Notes: generated by a model not told the origin, from the letters alone. A DNA stretch of 64,000 nucleotides from Cladobotryum mycophilum (GCA_036429605.1 JAVFKD010000002.1:1550001-1614000); one strand, 5' to 3'; numbered from the stretch's first letter, positions 32,489-45,329 are shown. Translations and numbers: made by a program.

Positions 32489-33230
32489 TTGATAGATGAA
32501 TGAAATAACTGCTAGAGTCTGGTGCTGCAAACGTACTAGTTAATGCAATCGATTGCCGACACGTTGGGGCCGCGTCAACAGGAGGTAATGATCACGTAAT
32601 ACTGTGCCAAAGTGATACTGGTTAAACCTCCTGCGATGCATCCCATCCCGACGTCAATGAAGCTCTTCTATGCATTCAGGTATGTTTGGCACCTTTAGTT
32701 GAGAGGTTTGACATTTCGCGGCATCGTTTAATTGTGTCGCCAACGAAACAAAGGTAAGCATTCCTTCAACCATTATCCAGTGTCACATTCCCCGCATCTG
32801 CCACAGCGTAGGTAGCAAAATTGACTCAACAGTCAACACCACCTGCTGGTCATAGAGAACATGAATTGACAGCCCTGGAGTGCAACAGCCGAAAGCAAAA
32901 CTTTATCATAGAAGTTTCTAGGCTTAACAGTTTGCACTGCGCAGAGCGACTTTGCAGCAGAAGCAACTAGCCAAGGCCAAGTGAGGCCAGGCCGCTTTAT
33001 CACCATCACTTTGGCTGCTCGATGACGTAGCCTGTGTATCGCGCGCTCACTGGCTGTAATCTAATCATATGGTACGCAATTGACGGCCGAGCCACAGGAA
33101 GGAAACGCATGTAGCCATTTTGTTCTTATTCTCAAGTCTCTGCGACATCATCGACCTTCTTACCAAACAAAAGGAAATTCTACTCGCCGCCTTACCACAT
33201 TTATTCTTGGTCACATGTTTATGAGCAAAG
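32489..33230. other. Intergenic region
   Basis: Contains the P450 3' end and the leader of the small membrane protein gene. No further gene seen. Confidence 0.6.
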
Positions 33231-33670
33231 ATGCCTGCTGAACGCCCATTATATTCTGTAAGCCTTCATCAATACCCTGTCGTGGTATAAGCTAAACAAC
33301 ATGATAGAGGATTATAACACCAATACTATTCATCGTCGCCATCCTCGCCTTTGTCCTAGTCGACATGAGCAATACCATCCGGCGCACCTGTGAGAACTCT
33401 CACGGTGTCAGGCGCCTCATGGCTTGGCTCCGGCAGCTTGCTTCTCGTCGCCAACCTTACCAACAGGCCGCTGACAGGGATGAAATGCGGCAAAACTGGT
33501 ATTATCACTGGCGCATCAGGAGGATATTTTTGCTCAACATGGCAGACGCAGTATACGTATGGATATTTATGCTGTATCTGCTGGTGGGTGTTCTCGTTTT
33601 GGCGGCTTGGGTTCTTTGGAGCTGGCTGGTAGTGTGGGCATTTGGTTCAAGGAAGCAGGCTGCGGTGTAA
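33231..33670 (+). CDS. Small two-helix membrane protein of unknown function
   Basis: Two exons (33231-33257 and 33308-33670, 50-base GT-AG intron with GCTAAAC branch point) encode 129 residues. Only the spliced form contains the first membrane helix, IITPILFIVAILAFVLV; the second is a long hydrophobic stretch, WIFMLYLLVGVLVLAAWVLW. A basic, hydrophilic middle (RRLMAWLRQLASRRQPYQ) separates them, suggesting a hairpin with a positively charged loop on the cytosolic side. Alternatively translation could begin at the exon-2 ATG (33365), giving a 101-residue protein with one helix. No family is recognised. It lies just after the P450 on the same strand but with its own spacing of about 740 bases, so joint function is not implied. 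Length, splice signals and coherent topology support a real gene. Confidence 0.5.
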
Positions 33671-33986
33671 TTTGGAGATGTGCAGCTCTTTAATTCCCAT
33701 CAACCATGCTTCATTAGTAGAAAATTCCACCACTCTCCACATGGTCGTGTCCCTTATAGCTTCTTGGAAGTCTGCCATTTCTGTGAGACGAGACGTTACA
33801 GAGTAGTACCCTACAAATATTGAGAAGCTGGCATGCGACAATGCGGTTGCGGTTTAACAGATTGTCAATGCTGGAATCCCAAATTCATCATAATGTGCGA
33901 TAATTCGGATACAAAGATTTATCACAAACCCAAGCCCCCTCCTCAGGGTCCCATCTCCATGCCACAGACTAAGCCTTGTAGTAAAA
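33671..33986. other. Intergenic region between membrane protein and AAA remnant
   Basis: A short stretch holding the 3' flanks of the membrane protein gene and the decayed AAA gene. Nothing else seen. Confidence 0.6.
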
Positions 33987-35191
33987 CTAATTTTGCCAAG
34001 GCTTTGGCACATCAACCACTTCCGGATTGAACTGACGGATTCTCATCATAACCTTGACAAAGTGCGTCAGGTTCAGTTGCAGCTTATCCATCTTCCCTCC
34101 CGCCGGCATCACCTTCAAATAAGTATAGCCTTCGCGCAGAGACTACGCAAATCCGAATCAGAGCACCTACCCATCAATCTTGCTATATCATTAATGTTTA
34201 CCAAGAGATCTAGATCGTCTTGGTAAAGAAAAAGTTGGAGAATTTTAGCCCGTAACTCTTCGTCGGCAAGTTTAAAGTAGAGATTCTATGGCAGCCACCG
34301 ATAAAGTAAAATCATCCAGATCTCCGGGACGATTCATCGCAACAACCATAAACGGAGCCTTCTCACTCTTAGTTAGCCCATCCATGTCCGAGAGAAACTC
34401 GGCAAGGGCGGCTTATCGCTAGCTATTGTTATTACTATTGTGGTGGTAGAATAACGAATCGACTTTATCAATGAACAACACGCAGGGGAAGAGCCCGGCA
34501 GAGAGCGCGAACGCCGTCTTAATGTACCTCTCCGTCTCGCCGCTCCACTTGGACCAAATAGTCGCCGAGTCGATGGCTAGAATGCTTGCCTCAGGGGCCT
34601 TGGCAATGGCTTTGCTTAGATGAGTCTTCCTAGTTCCCGGTGGACCGTAAAACAGGGCTCTAGTGGATTCATATATGCTTAAGGGGAAAAAGCTGACGAA
34701 GTTTCGGGTTAGAAGTGGGATAGCGAAACTAAGTGGCGAATAGTTTCTTGTCTCCCCATCCATGATTATGTCATCGAACGTGCATTAGAGGTCATCCGTC
34801 GAATTATTTAGGAGATATTTAAAGGAGATATGTTTAGGGGATAATTAGTTGGGGTTGACGATACAGTCGATGAGTCGTCTCTCAAAGTTATTTGCGTCTT
34901 CTTTTATTCGCTGTAAGTTCTAGCTCCAAGTTTCCGTTTCTGTCCCTGATTTAGCTTTCTTGGCCTTTTCCCAGGAGTCCAGGTCAAAGTTAGGGTCAAG
35001 ATCAGGGTCATAGTCTAAGTCATCAGAGTCGTCCAAAGTCACCCCCTTGGACTCGTTGATCTCAGTCTGGGAGAATATACTCTTTCCGGACCTCCGTTAA
35101 GAGTTTACTTTTATGGATACCTGTCTCCGTGGTCGCAACGACATTCGGGGCGGGCGCACACCGGGACTGCCTTGGTTTCAGTTCCAGTCAT
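33987..35191 (-). pseudogene. Decayed AAA-family ATPase gene with RIP-like lesions
   Basis: On the reverse strand, scattered frames together spell a fungal AAA ATPase of the spastin/Msp1/VPS4 type. From the 5' end: a Met near 35191, an acidic stretch with VTLDDSDDLDYDPDLDPNFD, ERRLIDCIVNPN, CTFDDI, then the best-preserved frame 34763-34419 with ALFYGPPGTRKTHLSKAIA, IDSATIWSKWSGETERYIKTAF and VLFIDKVDSLF. Downstream come APFMVVAMNRPGDLDD, a shifted piece NLYFKLADEELRAKILQLF, DLRSLCAKA, and a C-terminal block ending VVDVPKPWQN at 33987. Walker A reads GTRKT instead of GTGKT and Walker B reads DKVD instead of DEVD, so ATP binding and hydrolysis would be lost even in the open part. Stops (for example TAG where relatives have Gln) and at least two indels interrupt the frame. 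The Gly-to-Arg, Glu-to-Lys and Gln-to-stop changes are all C-to-T changes at CpA on one strand or the other, as expected from repeat-induced point mutation. Confidence 0.8.
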
Positions 35192-36424
35192 CTTGTATAA
35201 TGAGGGTGAGAAGCTAGGATCAACAATCCGAGTACCACAAGATAGCAGCAGTTGATAACTGAGAAGATTAATTAAAAAGAGATCTTACACATCTTGAAGC
35301 GGCATTGTCGAGCCCTTTATATAGTCACGGATGGTCTAGGGAGCTTGACTACGCCATGACATCGGCCAGTGTCTTCGGAGAACTTTTGAAGCCAACCACT
35401 TATGACTCTTCAATCTTGATTTTGACTTTATATCTGAAGCTTTCTCCGCTAATGCATTCCGTGATGGATGGAAGTTTCAGGCGCCTTCTTTACTCCAAAC
35501 TCAGGTTATATGTGGCTCAAAGTAGCTGCGCACAGCGAGGCAGTAATAAGGTGAAGTCAGATCACCCTTGAGAACGTCGGGGATGGGCTGTAAGAAAAGT
35601 CTTGTCTTATCTGCCTGCTGTGTATATCTATGTGTCTGAGAATGGCGCACTCGTAGTTGGCCAATTTGCTGATAACCTTTGAGAGTCTTCATTTCTTATC
35701 TAGCTCCCATCAAATCTATAACTCGTCGCCTTCTTGGTGATATTCTTCGAGTGCCTGATGGTCGGGGACAAAACAAACGGATCAGGTACTACAGACGAGA
35801 CAACTTTTAACGAGGCCAGTCAATAGCCAGCACCAAGTCATGTAGAACTACTCTTCCAGGTACTTTTCCATACCTAATCTTATGAAGGTTTTTTTATGAG
35901 GTGAAGAATTAACTTGTAACTGACATTTTCATCTTTCTTTGGCCCAGTTACAGTCGAATCCTTCTAGTGTCTGCCAAACGCGCCCCTCGGTATAAAGAGC
36001 GTGTTACTCGACGAGAGATGATCTTACACAGCACACCATTTTTAGAGTAATAAAATAAATTGCTTCCTAAATGCACTATAAGATAACTAAGTAAAACGGC
36101 TGGTGATATTGAGTATTTTTCTTTCTTGACATAGTCGAGTGAGAGATGGCCTTCGACTCAACGGTTAGGGGTGGGACCTTCGTTCGTTCGCTCATGTGTG
36201 TTCATTGTTTAGTCAGGACTATAGACAGCTTCTCAGAATATAATAATGACTTGTCACATTTGTCTAGAGTCATCGAAATTTTGCATTAAACTGCGCCATC
36301 TGCGCTTCAACCAATATCTTTCAACTAAGCAGCTAGCATAAACCAGGATCGCAGAGAGCCGTCTATAACTCGCCCCCCAATCTCTTCCAGTTCCGGTCAA
36401 CCGTGGGACAAGTTGTTGTATGTA
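35192..36424. other. Intergenic region between AAA remnant and HET gene
   Basis: AT-leaning DNA without a supportable gene. It should contain the old AAA promoter and the 3' flank of the HET gene. Confidence 0.55.
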
Positions 36425-38536
36425 TCATCCAAGGCGAATATGCCGTCTCTTTAATTGAAAAGATTCCATTTTGATCTTCTCCCTAATGCCGAAAAGGCGA
36501 AGGACACCAACGCGCTCAGCCCACATGCGCTCTGGTCTCTCTTCCTCAACCAGAAGCAGCCACTTTTCGTGGCTGCGTCTTGCGGGAGGCTCGAATATCA
36601 GTGCCGTAAATATCTTGCTGAATGCGCGCCCATGATCCCACCCCCAATCCCACTTTTCCATAACAATAAAATGATCGGCTGTATTATGATTATGATGATT
36701 AGGCACGTACTCTTCACCCTCAGCGGTTTTCAGGACAGCCCCAAACGTCGTAATGAGCCCGCCTTTTGGTGTAGAGACAAACAATTCCACTTGCGTTGTC
36801 CAAATGTCCAAATGGATGAAATGGGATATGGTGGTAGTATTATTCTTCAGGTAAGACATCATCTGCCGCAATTTTTCCCATGGCACGACCTCGCCGTTTT
36901 GCAGCTCAACGCCAACGCATATGCTCTTGTCAACAGGAGAAACCCACTCCTTGTCTAGAGAGCGAACAGAGTAAACGGCCCTTTCCCACCCAGCCCAAGA
37001 CCAGCTGGGAAACATTTTTAGCCTCGCGTGTTGGTAGAAGCGAGACTCAGCACACCATGTTAGTCCGTTCACAAGCTCATGGGAAACCGTCGCCTCCAAC
37101 GAGGAAGATAATTCATAACCTCCCAGTTCCTGTGGCATCATGATGGGAACTCCCCAGAGGTGAGTCCATGTAGGCTCTATTCTCCCAAATGCGTTCATGA
37201 TTCCCAAGAAGGCGTTAATTTTATCGTCGGGATATGTGAGTTCCCGGCGAGTGTAGTCTCGAAGAAGCTTTGTGAATAGATCGATTCGCCGGGATAATGC
37301 CATATCATCAAATATAGAGGTTCCCATGTTTTTTTCCCTGGTCCATTCTTCGCGGCGATAGTGCTCAATCAATGGTTTATGCATCCCTTCTAGTGCCGTA
37401 TGATGTCCACGAATAAGACCACAGGCGAACCAGACCATGTCATCGGAAAAATAGAGCCGTCTCCTCGAAAGTACTTCCTCCTGGAACGTCCATGCGCGTG
37501 ACTTCCATTTGGATCCTGATATATCTCCATCGCCCATTCTAGGACTTGGCATTAATTCTAGAAGAACATGGTTACCAAATCTAGCATGCCTTTGAACAAG
37601 TCGTCGTGATTTGCCACTAATGCCCGCAAGCCCGCTGTCTGCGCCATGTCCGGCGGCTGCGATGATGGTGAGTTCGGCGTTCTGGTAAATAAGATCCATT
37701 TGATGGATTTGGTTCATCTTGTGGCTGCCTTCTTTTGCGATGCATAATTGGTCAGCCCAGAGATATGTGTATCCCAGCGCAAGTGCGGCCGTTTTTGCAT
37801 CCTCAATCGTTTGCGGTATCCTGCATCTTGAGGTCGCCTCACCCCATACGTAACTTAGGGCAACATACTTTGCGCCCCTGTGGGCTGTTTCCAATTTACT
37901 AGTCTTGCAGTTGTACAACATCAAGCCCTGAACTGGTCGTTGTTCCGCGAGAAAGCAAGAGTCGCCGTGATCGTTCTTGCATATGCCCATGCATTCTTTA
38001 AGGATTGTCCAGTCGACGGCTCCAGAGTCTCGTGGCCAGCAGCTGCCGCGCATATGATGCGATACTGCAATACTTCCATATTGATAGAATGATACTTTCA
38101 TTGTATCAGACTTTTCTATAGAATGTGAGGAAATACGAATCTCCCCATAGGATCCGGTGCATAGATCAATATCCATGAAATAGCGCCTTGGATATCCGGT
38201 AGTAAAAAGTTGCAAGATGATGCAAAAAGAACAAGACGGATCCATCATCCCCTTGTCTCTCTCAATCTCGAATTCGTTTCCATCCCATTCTTCGTCATAG
38301 CAATGATTGGCATCGTCACTTTCTATAAGCTGTTGGGTAAACACTTTTCTATTTTTCAGCTTTTTCTCAATACCCAGACTATTACACCTCTCGCATAGGG
38401 TCTCTGTCCCGTCTTTTAAGGCCTTCAAAGTATATGGTGCTGCGAAATATTTCCACCAATCTTCTTTTTGGCTCCAATTTCTGTAGTGGGTGGCATCTTT
38501 CTTCAACTTAAAGTCGATAGATGATGATGCCTCCAT
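36425..38536 (-). CDS. HET-domain (heterokaryon incompatibility) protein
   Basis: Single-exon protein of 703 residues. HET domains act in fungal non-self recognition: allelic or non-allelic mismatch after hyphal fusion triggers regulated cell death, and the fold is distantly TIR-like. The domain spans about residues 223-353 with its three hallmark blocks: YVALSYVWGE (224-233), LWADQLCIAKEGSHKMNQI (259-277) followed by MDLIYQNAELTIIAAAG, and SRAWTFQEEVLSRRRLYFSD (346-365). The N-terminal 200 residues contain several Cys pairs (CERC, CSFC) often seen before HET domains. The C-terminal half carries PDDKINAFLGIMNAF and PSWSWAGWERA, standard in this family. There is no NACHT, ankyrin or WD40 partner domain in the frame. 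The reading frame is intact, so the gene is likely functional. It lies next to a decayed AAA gene, a typical setting for fast-evolving accessory DNA. Confidence 0.93.
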   Translation of the reverse strand: MEASSSIDFKLKKDATHYRNWSQKEDWWKYFAAPYTLKALKDGTETLCERCNSLGIEKKLKNRKVFTQQLIESDDANHCYDEEWDGNEFEIERDKGMMDPSCSFCIILQLFTTGYPRRYFMDIDLCTGSYGEIRISSHSIEKSDTMKVSFYQYGSIAVSHHMRGSCWPRDSGAVDWTILKECMGICKNDHGDSCFLAEQRPVQGLMLYNCKTSKLETAHRGAKYVALSYVWGEATSRCRIPQTIEDAKTAALALGYTYLWADQLCIAKEGSHKMNQIHQMDLIYQNAELTIIAAAGHGADSGLAGISGKSRRLVQRHARFGNHVLLELMPSPRMGDGDISGSKWKSRAWTFQEEVLSRRRLYFSDDMVWFACGLIRGHHTALEGMHKPLIEHYRREEWTREKNMGTSIFDDMALSRRIDLFTKLLRDYTRRELTYPDDKINAFLGIMNAFGRIEPTWTHLWGVPIMMPQELGGYELSSSLEATVSHELVNGLTWCAESRFYQHARLKMFPSWSWAGWERAVYSVRSLDKEWVSPVDKSICVGVELQNGEVVPWEKLRQMMSYLKNNTTTISHFIHLDIWTTQVELFVSTPKGGLITTFGAVLKTAEGEEYVPNHHNHNTADHFIVMEKWDWGWDHGRAFSKIFTALIFEPPARRSHEKWLLLVEEERPERMWAERVGVLRLFGIREKIKMESFQLKRRHIRLG

Positions 38537-41500
38537 GATGATTCAAATATTTTTTTTTCGATGAAGTACTATTGCAGTTTCGTATACTGATGTAGTAAGA
38601 GAAAGAATGTCACAAGTGTCCAGTGTAAGATGAATCTAGGGTTGTGAGAGGCTGGGTTTGACTGTACTCTTATGACCCAAGCACACAGATTGCATGAAAG
38701 CGGACAGTATAAGTTTCTACATATGCTCCGCCTCACGATCCACAAAGAGTGCCTATTAAACTCCACGCAAGCGTGTCGTTGTCAACCAATCATTATATGA
38801 TTGCCCTGGTGCTTGTTCAGCCGTCTTCATGATAAACCGAATCAAAAACCGCAACGTGTCCGCCGTTGTCACGCTGTTTTGTGAAAGGCATATTTTGGAT
38901 GTACTAACATTTCATGTATTTAGGCATCCATTGATGAATGATGAATGATAAGTTCCCCGCTGACCATCTCGATTCCAATGACAATATCATACCTACCCTA
39001 TATAATATGAAGTATATGATAAATTTTCCTAAATCAGTAACCAAATACCCAAGTAATAATTACTAGGCACCAAGTACGTAGTGGAAAATGAGTATTATTT
39101 GTATTTTGGTTTCGCTCCTTTTTCTTTCCTACTCTCAACAGACCGGGGCCAACCTTCTTGGATTATAGCTTACGCGGCATGGGCAAAAGACTACAGCCTC
39201 GCTTGCCAAGGCATGTAGTGGTGTTAGAGCATACCCATAATTTGCGGTTCGTCTATGGTGAATGGAGGACGGTATGGACTATAGAGCATGTCTGTCTACT
39301 TGGATAAGTACCGTAGGTCATATTAGCGAATACCACAGTAGCCATCTCTTTTAGGGGTCCCAACGCCAGGATCATCTCCTAGAGTCCTACCAAAATCTTC
39401 TACGTGTAGGATCCCGCACTGCTGCTCACTCCTGCGGCGCTGCCCCTGGTAATTTCAGTCAACGATGACACGCTGCGCCTAGGCAGAGCGTCAGGCGAAT
39501 CTTGACCTAGAGTGCCTGAACCCACGGACAGTGAACATTCCAGGAGGCTTGAAAATACAGAGCTGAAAGGTATCTAGATGACCAGACTAAACGGTCGTGA
39601 GGTATCCCTCCGGCGCCATCCAGATTTGGAAGTAACCCGGTCCTAGGTAATCCTTGCGACCTGTCAGTTTAGTCGGCCAACGAACCGTGTGCAAAGACGT
39701 TTACTGATAGACAATGCGCTCCAAGAGACTGGATCCAACGGGTGGTTTGAGATAGTGGCAGGGAGAGCTTTGGTGTAATCCTCTAGGCATCGGTCGATAG
39801 TATGAAGGAGGCATGTTGGCCAAGCTGGTATTGTCGGACTAGCCGATGACCGGTAAGGACCCGACAGTCCATGGACGGCGGTATATATCCGCACCAACAG
39901 GAGCGTGTTTCCTGATTTCAGTGACTTTGGAGCTCAATGCCATCGAGGCCGTTCCCATGGGATTAGGAAAGTTGAGGATTGTAGGCTCCGGTTTGATGGT
40001 AGGAGTGAGTGCTCCTTGAACCGTCATGAAATTCCGTAAAGGATTGTCATTTTTGCTCGAAGCGGCATGAGTCTGAGGGATCCTTTCATATTTTCCACTG
40101 AGCGAATAATCCAACACAATCACACTATACATTGATATGAGCATAGCTTGATAGGCCAACACCCGCTGGACGATAGTAACGGTAGAAGAAGCATAAGCAT
40201 ACGACCGTTGACTGAGATTGGCTCGTGTAGGTTCGGGCCGTTTCCGTCTGGTCCAAGCCCAGGGCCAAAGCCAAAGCCAAAGCACTCGATGCCCAGTCCG
40301 AAGAGCGGCCCAGGAGTTCCACCGGGTCAATTCAGCTTTCTACGCTCTGTGGCTGTATGCAAGCAAAGCTGTATAGAGTCGGAAGACCTGAGGCTCGCGG
40401 ACAGGATCATGTGCACACCGTATGCAGAGGTGTTGAGCTCGTATTACCTCGGAAATACGGCCAGCAAGTCAAATGCCGTCGGATAGACATGATCCCCCTT
40501 GCTTTTGATGCACTTGGCACGGCAGACGAGGGATTGGCATGTTGATCAAACACGCATTTCATGCCGTGGTTCACAAAATTGCTCCGCAAACCCGCGTTGA
40601 GGCAGAGAGCTGGAGGAGGACCCCTCGAAAGCTGAGATGGTGTCACGTGATGTTGAGGCCTGGAGGAAAGGCAATAACTTCCAAATCGGGCCGTACTGAG
40701 GCTGGGTCGACAGCGGAACGCCACGCTGGAGTCACTCCCTATAATAGCACTGGGTATAGTGCCTCTATCACCTAAAGCGGGTACCTGTTACAGCGACTCA
40801 AGGGCTTTGCAATGGCACCCGCCATGGACGAGCCTCGGTCAGTCAAGTTGCATCCAATCCAACCTGAGCTTCCCCACCTCCCCCTTGAGATCTATCCCTC
40901 CATTCCAACCATTACATCCCGTCCCTCAAAGCACAATGACATCGCCCGGCACACGGAATACCCAAAACAACTCAGATGCAATGTGATATTGACACATCAA
41001 GAGGCACAAAAACGTGGGGGCCAAGCAAATCATCTTGTTTCCCCCTCCCCTCCCATGGATCTCATCACCACCTCCTCCTCCTCGTGAACGTGTCTGTGAC
41101 TCTCAAAGAGACCAGTCCAAATGCAGCTGATGCAACACCTTCAATGCCGAAATCCATCGGCCAAAAGTTCAACTTTGATATGCAAGGGGATGTGATGAAC
41201 GACACTGCCATCCCTCTATTTGCCCTTATTTCTTTTTTTCTGACAGCAAATCTTGTTTTCTTTTTCTAATCATGGTTGTCAGACTTGACTACCGATTCTC
41301 TTCACTTTCCCGTCGTCTCTTTGCTTCCGTGCTAGTCTTGTTGCCTTGTTGTTTTGTTGTCTCAGTGTGTGTGTTGTGGTTCAAGAGCAGCACACACACA
41401 CTGAGAGACACACACATATGCAAACAGCATGGCCATCACCATCTTAAAGACATGACGTTTATGGTAATACTCGCGACACCGCCACTCCCTCCCTGGATCG

Positions 41501-44500
41501 GCGACATGATACATCTAAAAGGTTCTTCGTGTGGCGTCTCGAAACATGGCTGCATTTGCCATCTCGGCGAGTTTTGTTTCTTCCAAGGAAATGTCATTTC
41601 AGCTTCATCTCGCATAGCAGAGACATGGCAAAAAAAAAAAAAAAAGAGCTTAAACAAAGAGGCAAGTTGTTGTATCTGTACATTGTGCGGAGTGGGAAAA
41701 AAATGCATTTACGGTACAGGCGGTGGTGGCTGGCAATGAAACAACTCGTTTGGGCTTCTTCATCACACCGCCAACGCGACGGGCATCAGAGACAAAAGAG
41801 ATGGTGGAAGCTTTGGTCACAGGCATATCCGGTAGCCTGACGTGATGGCAAAAAAACAGGAGAAGGAAAAAAAAGAAAACTCTTCACCCCGAACGGAGGT
41901 TTTGCGAGTAATTATTGTCATCAAGATCACCACCCCAACACCCCCATGCCCCAGAGAAGGTGGATGTCAATCATGCTTGGTGGCCCAACATGGTAGTGAC
42001 ATCTAACGGTCGTCTCCCTGCGGGCGTCCTGCGACCTATCAAGTTGTCAGCAATGCTTGGGAATAACCTAGATGGTGTTATCTTCTGAGGCTATCAAGGA
42101 TGCTGGTTGTTGCTTCTGTGTCCGATGACTGTGTTTAGATGGTGGTGTATTAGTTGCATGACACGGTGAGTGTTATTCCCAGCCACTTTTAAGACTGCCT
42201 AATAGGCGAACCCGATGCCCGGGTCATGGCTTGTTTGTTTTGCAAGCTAATTCAAGGGCAAGAAATATTACGCCTGGCCGCACAGATGATCTATTCTTCT
42301 CTTGGCTTCTGCCTGTGTAGTTCAAGCCAGGGTTCGTTTCGGTTCTCGACAGGCGATATCCTTTTGGGCGTCAACAGAAACACGCTGCTGACACCCGTTG
42401 ACCAAGACCGATGGGATAGCAGCATGACGAGAAATTACTCAATAAAAAAAACAAAAACAAAAACAAAAAATAAAAACTATCCTTTGCAGATCCCATTCAA
42501 CTGGCTCTCCTCGGTCAAGGGTGGCGGGGTCGAGACTGTTGCATTGTAGCAATCGTTGTGTTGCACTACCGACGGATATACTCCGTATCAAAAGGCAGAC
42601 ATCCACCCGTGGGCATGCATCCTTTACCAGATCCTTGGATTCAACAACCAGATCCAAAATAACAACAATAAAGGGTATGAATCTGACCGATACCCAAGCA
42701 AACCCGGCAAGCTGGGAACGCCCCTCACCGAGGAACTACCCAACTAGCCGGAATAAGAATCCAGGGGTGGAAGAGGGCAATAGCTTGTCAACTGGGGGTG
42801 GCTGTTTTTTTCGTCTCTGCCCCCCCCCCCTGTTTGAACCGGTGAGGCGGGCAAGGTCTCTGTTTACGGAGCACCCAGAAAGCGTTTGTACCGCAGGCCC
42901 GGTAGCAGCAAGATCCCATGGATCCGGGCCCCTTGACCCTTGTCTTCCTTGCAATGTCCTTTTTTGTCTTGGGAAATATCCGGGTCCTTTTGGGTCCACG
43001 GAGAGCCCGCCGCTACTTTGCCCAGTTCAGCTAACCTTGAGACGCGGTGATGAATTGGAATGGCATGGGAGCGGCATGTCTTATTCCGCTGAATTTTTTG
43101 CTTCTCCTCGTTCTTGTCTTGTCTTTCGTTCCTTTTCGTTTTGCGAGCCCGCAAGCTGACTCTTTGGAATACTCTAGACGCGCCTCTGGACCCGTCGATC
43201 TGGTAGGGGAAATCATCCGAAAAGAGACAGGCCACGCTTATTGGATGTTTAAGAAATAAGCCAAAGATTGCTAAGGTTCCAGCTCTCTGGTCGAGCAGGA
43301 CCGCCGTGCCTATCATATCATCGTATCGTGGTGGCAAGCTGCCGTCTCTGGACAAAAGCAAAGCTCATCAACTGCTTAATTCGTCAGCGTCCCGTGACAT
43401 GGAATCCATGCATCTCATTCCGTCATTTCGGCATGTAATGTATGTTACAAGTCACTTGGGGGAAAAGCCACTGTGTACTCTACATGCGTTGGTTTTGCTT
43501 TTTTCCCTGGGTTCGTGTTATCTGTCGTATAGCCGAGCACTGCTTCTAATCTCCTTTTCAAGGAGTATTTCAGAAACAGCTGCAGGCATATAGCCGATCT
43601 TGCATTCCAGCGCACCTCATTCATTTGCCCAATAAAAAGAGAGCGTTTTAGATAAGGCGGTCGGTTGGTGACAGGTAGGGTGATTCAGACGAATTACTGT
43701 TACTGGTTGGGCTTGGTTTGGCTAAGGTCCTTTCATCTTCCTGGGGCGCGTGTCTTACATCCCACTCCCGCGCATCTGGGCACAAGCAGACAGAGTTGCC
43801 GCGCGCCACACCAAAATACAACATATAACGACCTAAGTACTATTGCGTGTTTAGGCAAGTATAGAATACTTGGATATAGTGCTTTCTACCGCGGTGTTGG
43901 CGTATCATTGCTCCGTACACCAGACGTAGCTCGGCGTCCCCCCCCCAATTCTTTTCGACATCATAGGGTATCCCACCGGATGGATACCCTTTTCGCTCTC
44001 CGTTTGTCCCTACTGGTTGAAAACGGAAGACATCTGGGCTCCACCGCAGAGATAAAACTTCCCATGGCCGGGTCAGATTTAAACGTGAATTTCTCATGGG
44101 TCAGCTCTTCGGGGCCAACAAGAGCACCCGACTCTCCCACGTCCACGTGTTTGGCTGCAGGGAGAGACCCTGAAAGAAGGTGCCGCTATGCGGCCCGTTC
44201 AGCAGGCGCCAATTGGCGGGACGGTTGAAGAGGAGCCCTGACTCAACTTGGGGGTTCCCAGGACTTGGGCCCAGGTCAGTGGAGGCTCCATGGTCCCCTC
44301 CCCAGTCTCCAGTCCCACGCAGTAAGTTGAACACCACACACAGCGCCACTAATGCCCTTGCCCTGCCCTGGCCCTAGGTATGTGCTTGTGCATGGGAGTT
44401 GATGCAAACTACTTCCTCGGGCCTCATACAGCATCCAACAGTTCAAGCCAACCCGTTCGTGATAGGCCCTCCGAGGGGGGATTTAATAAACGGGCTAACA

Positions 44501-45329
44501 CGACGCCCATTCCAGCCGGTGTCCCCATTGTCATTTCTACTGGGTACACAACAGCTCCATGTGGCACACATTGGCAGTGCTCCGAAGTCCGACACGGGAT
44601 AGCAATGGCCCATCAGATCCCATCATATCATCCATACCCCATGACTAGGCATGGAACAAACCACCCGCTAGCAAAAAAAGGGTTTACGGAGTAATACTAA
44701 GTACTACAAGTAGTAGAAACCGTTGAGTGGGCAAAAAAAAAAAAGCTACAGCATGAGAGGGGGTGTGTGTTTCTGGGCTTGGCTCGGACTACCCTCCTTG
44801 GGGGTTGGTTAGCTGGCGACCATACTTGCTTGTAGTACAGTACATACATACACCAGCCAGTCCAAAGTACAATCCAGCCCAAGCTCAGACACGCGAAGCA
44901 AAGCACGTACTTGGGTATCTGGGTAGACGAAAGAACCCATCCACAACCTCCGTCTCGGGATATAGAACAGACCAGACCAGACCCAAGGGAAAAAAGACAT
45001 AACTGGCTGCTTTTTTAGCTCCAAAGGCGTTTTGCCTACTGGCCTTTTTCCCTTTCGTTTTTTGCGTGGCGGGTCGGCACGGACAGTTAGAGCCAGCCCA
45101 GCCCAAGAGGTTTCCCGGGTTTTTGACTCTGATACCTACTACCTACTACCTACCACCTTGTCGTGCTGGTCTACTACCTACCTAGCCTAGGGTTGTCTGG
45201 GTGTGTAGTGTAACGAAGAGGCAAGCTCTCGGCACTCCGTATCAATCTAAATGCATGTACGAACGGGTAGAGTAGTGGAAGCAACCGTTGGATTCCCACT
45301 TATATGGGGGATAAGCATTTACCCCTAGT

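Noticed and set aside
30736..38536. Secondary-metabolite gene cluster around the P450
   Set aside because: No polyketide synthase, NRPS, terpene cyclase or pathway transcription factor in the window.
39839..40330. 163-codon reverse frame with LWLWLWPWAW
   Set aside because: The Trp/Leu run comes from a short GGCCAAAGCC-type triplet repeat; no homology or start context.
42521..43159. 212-codon forward frame
   Set aside because: No ATG at its start, crosses homopolymers including a C run, and no domain content.
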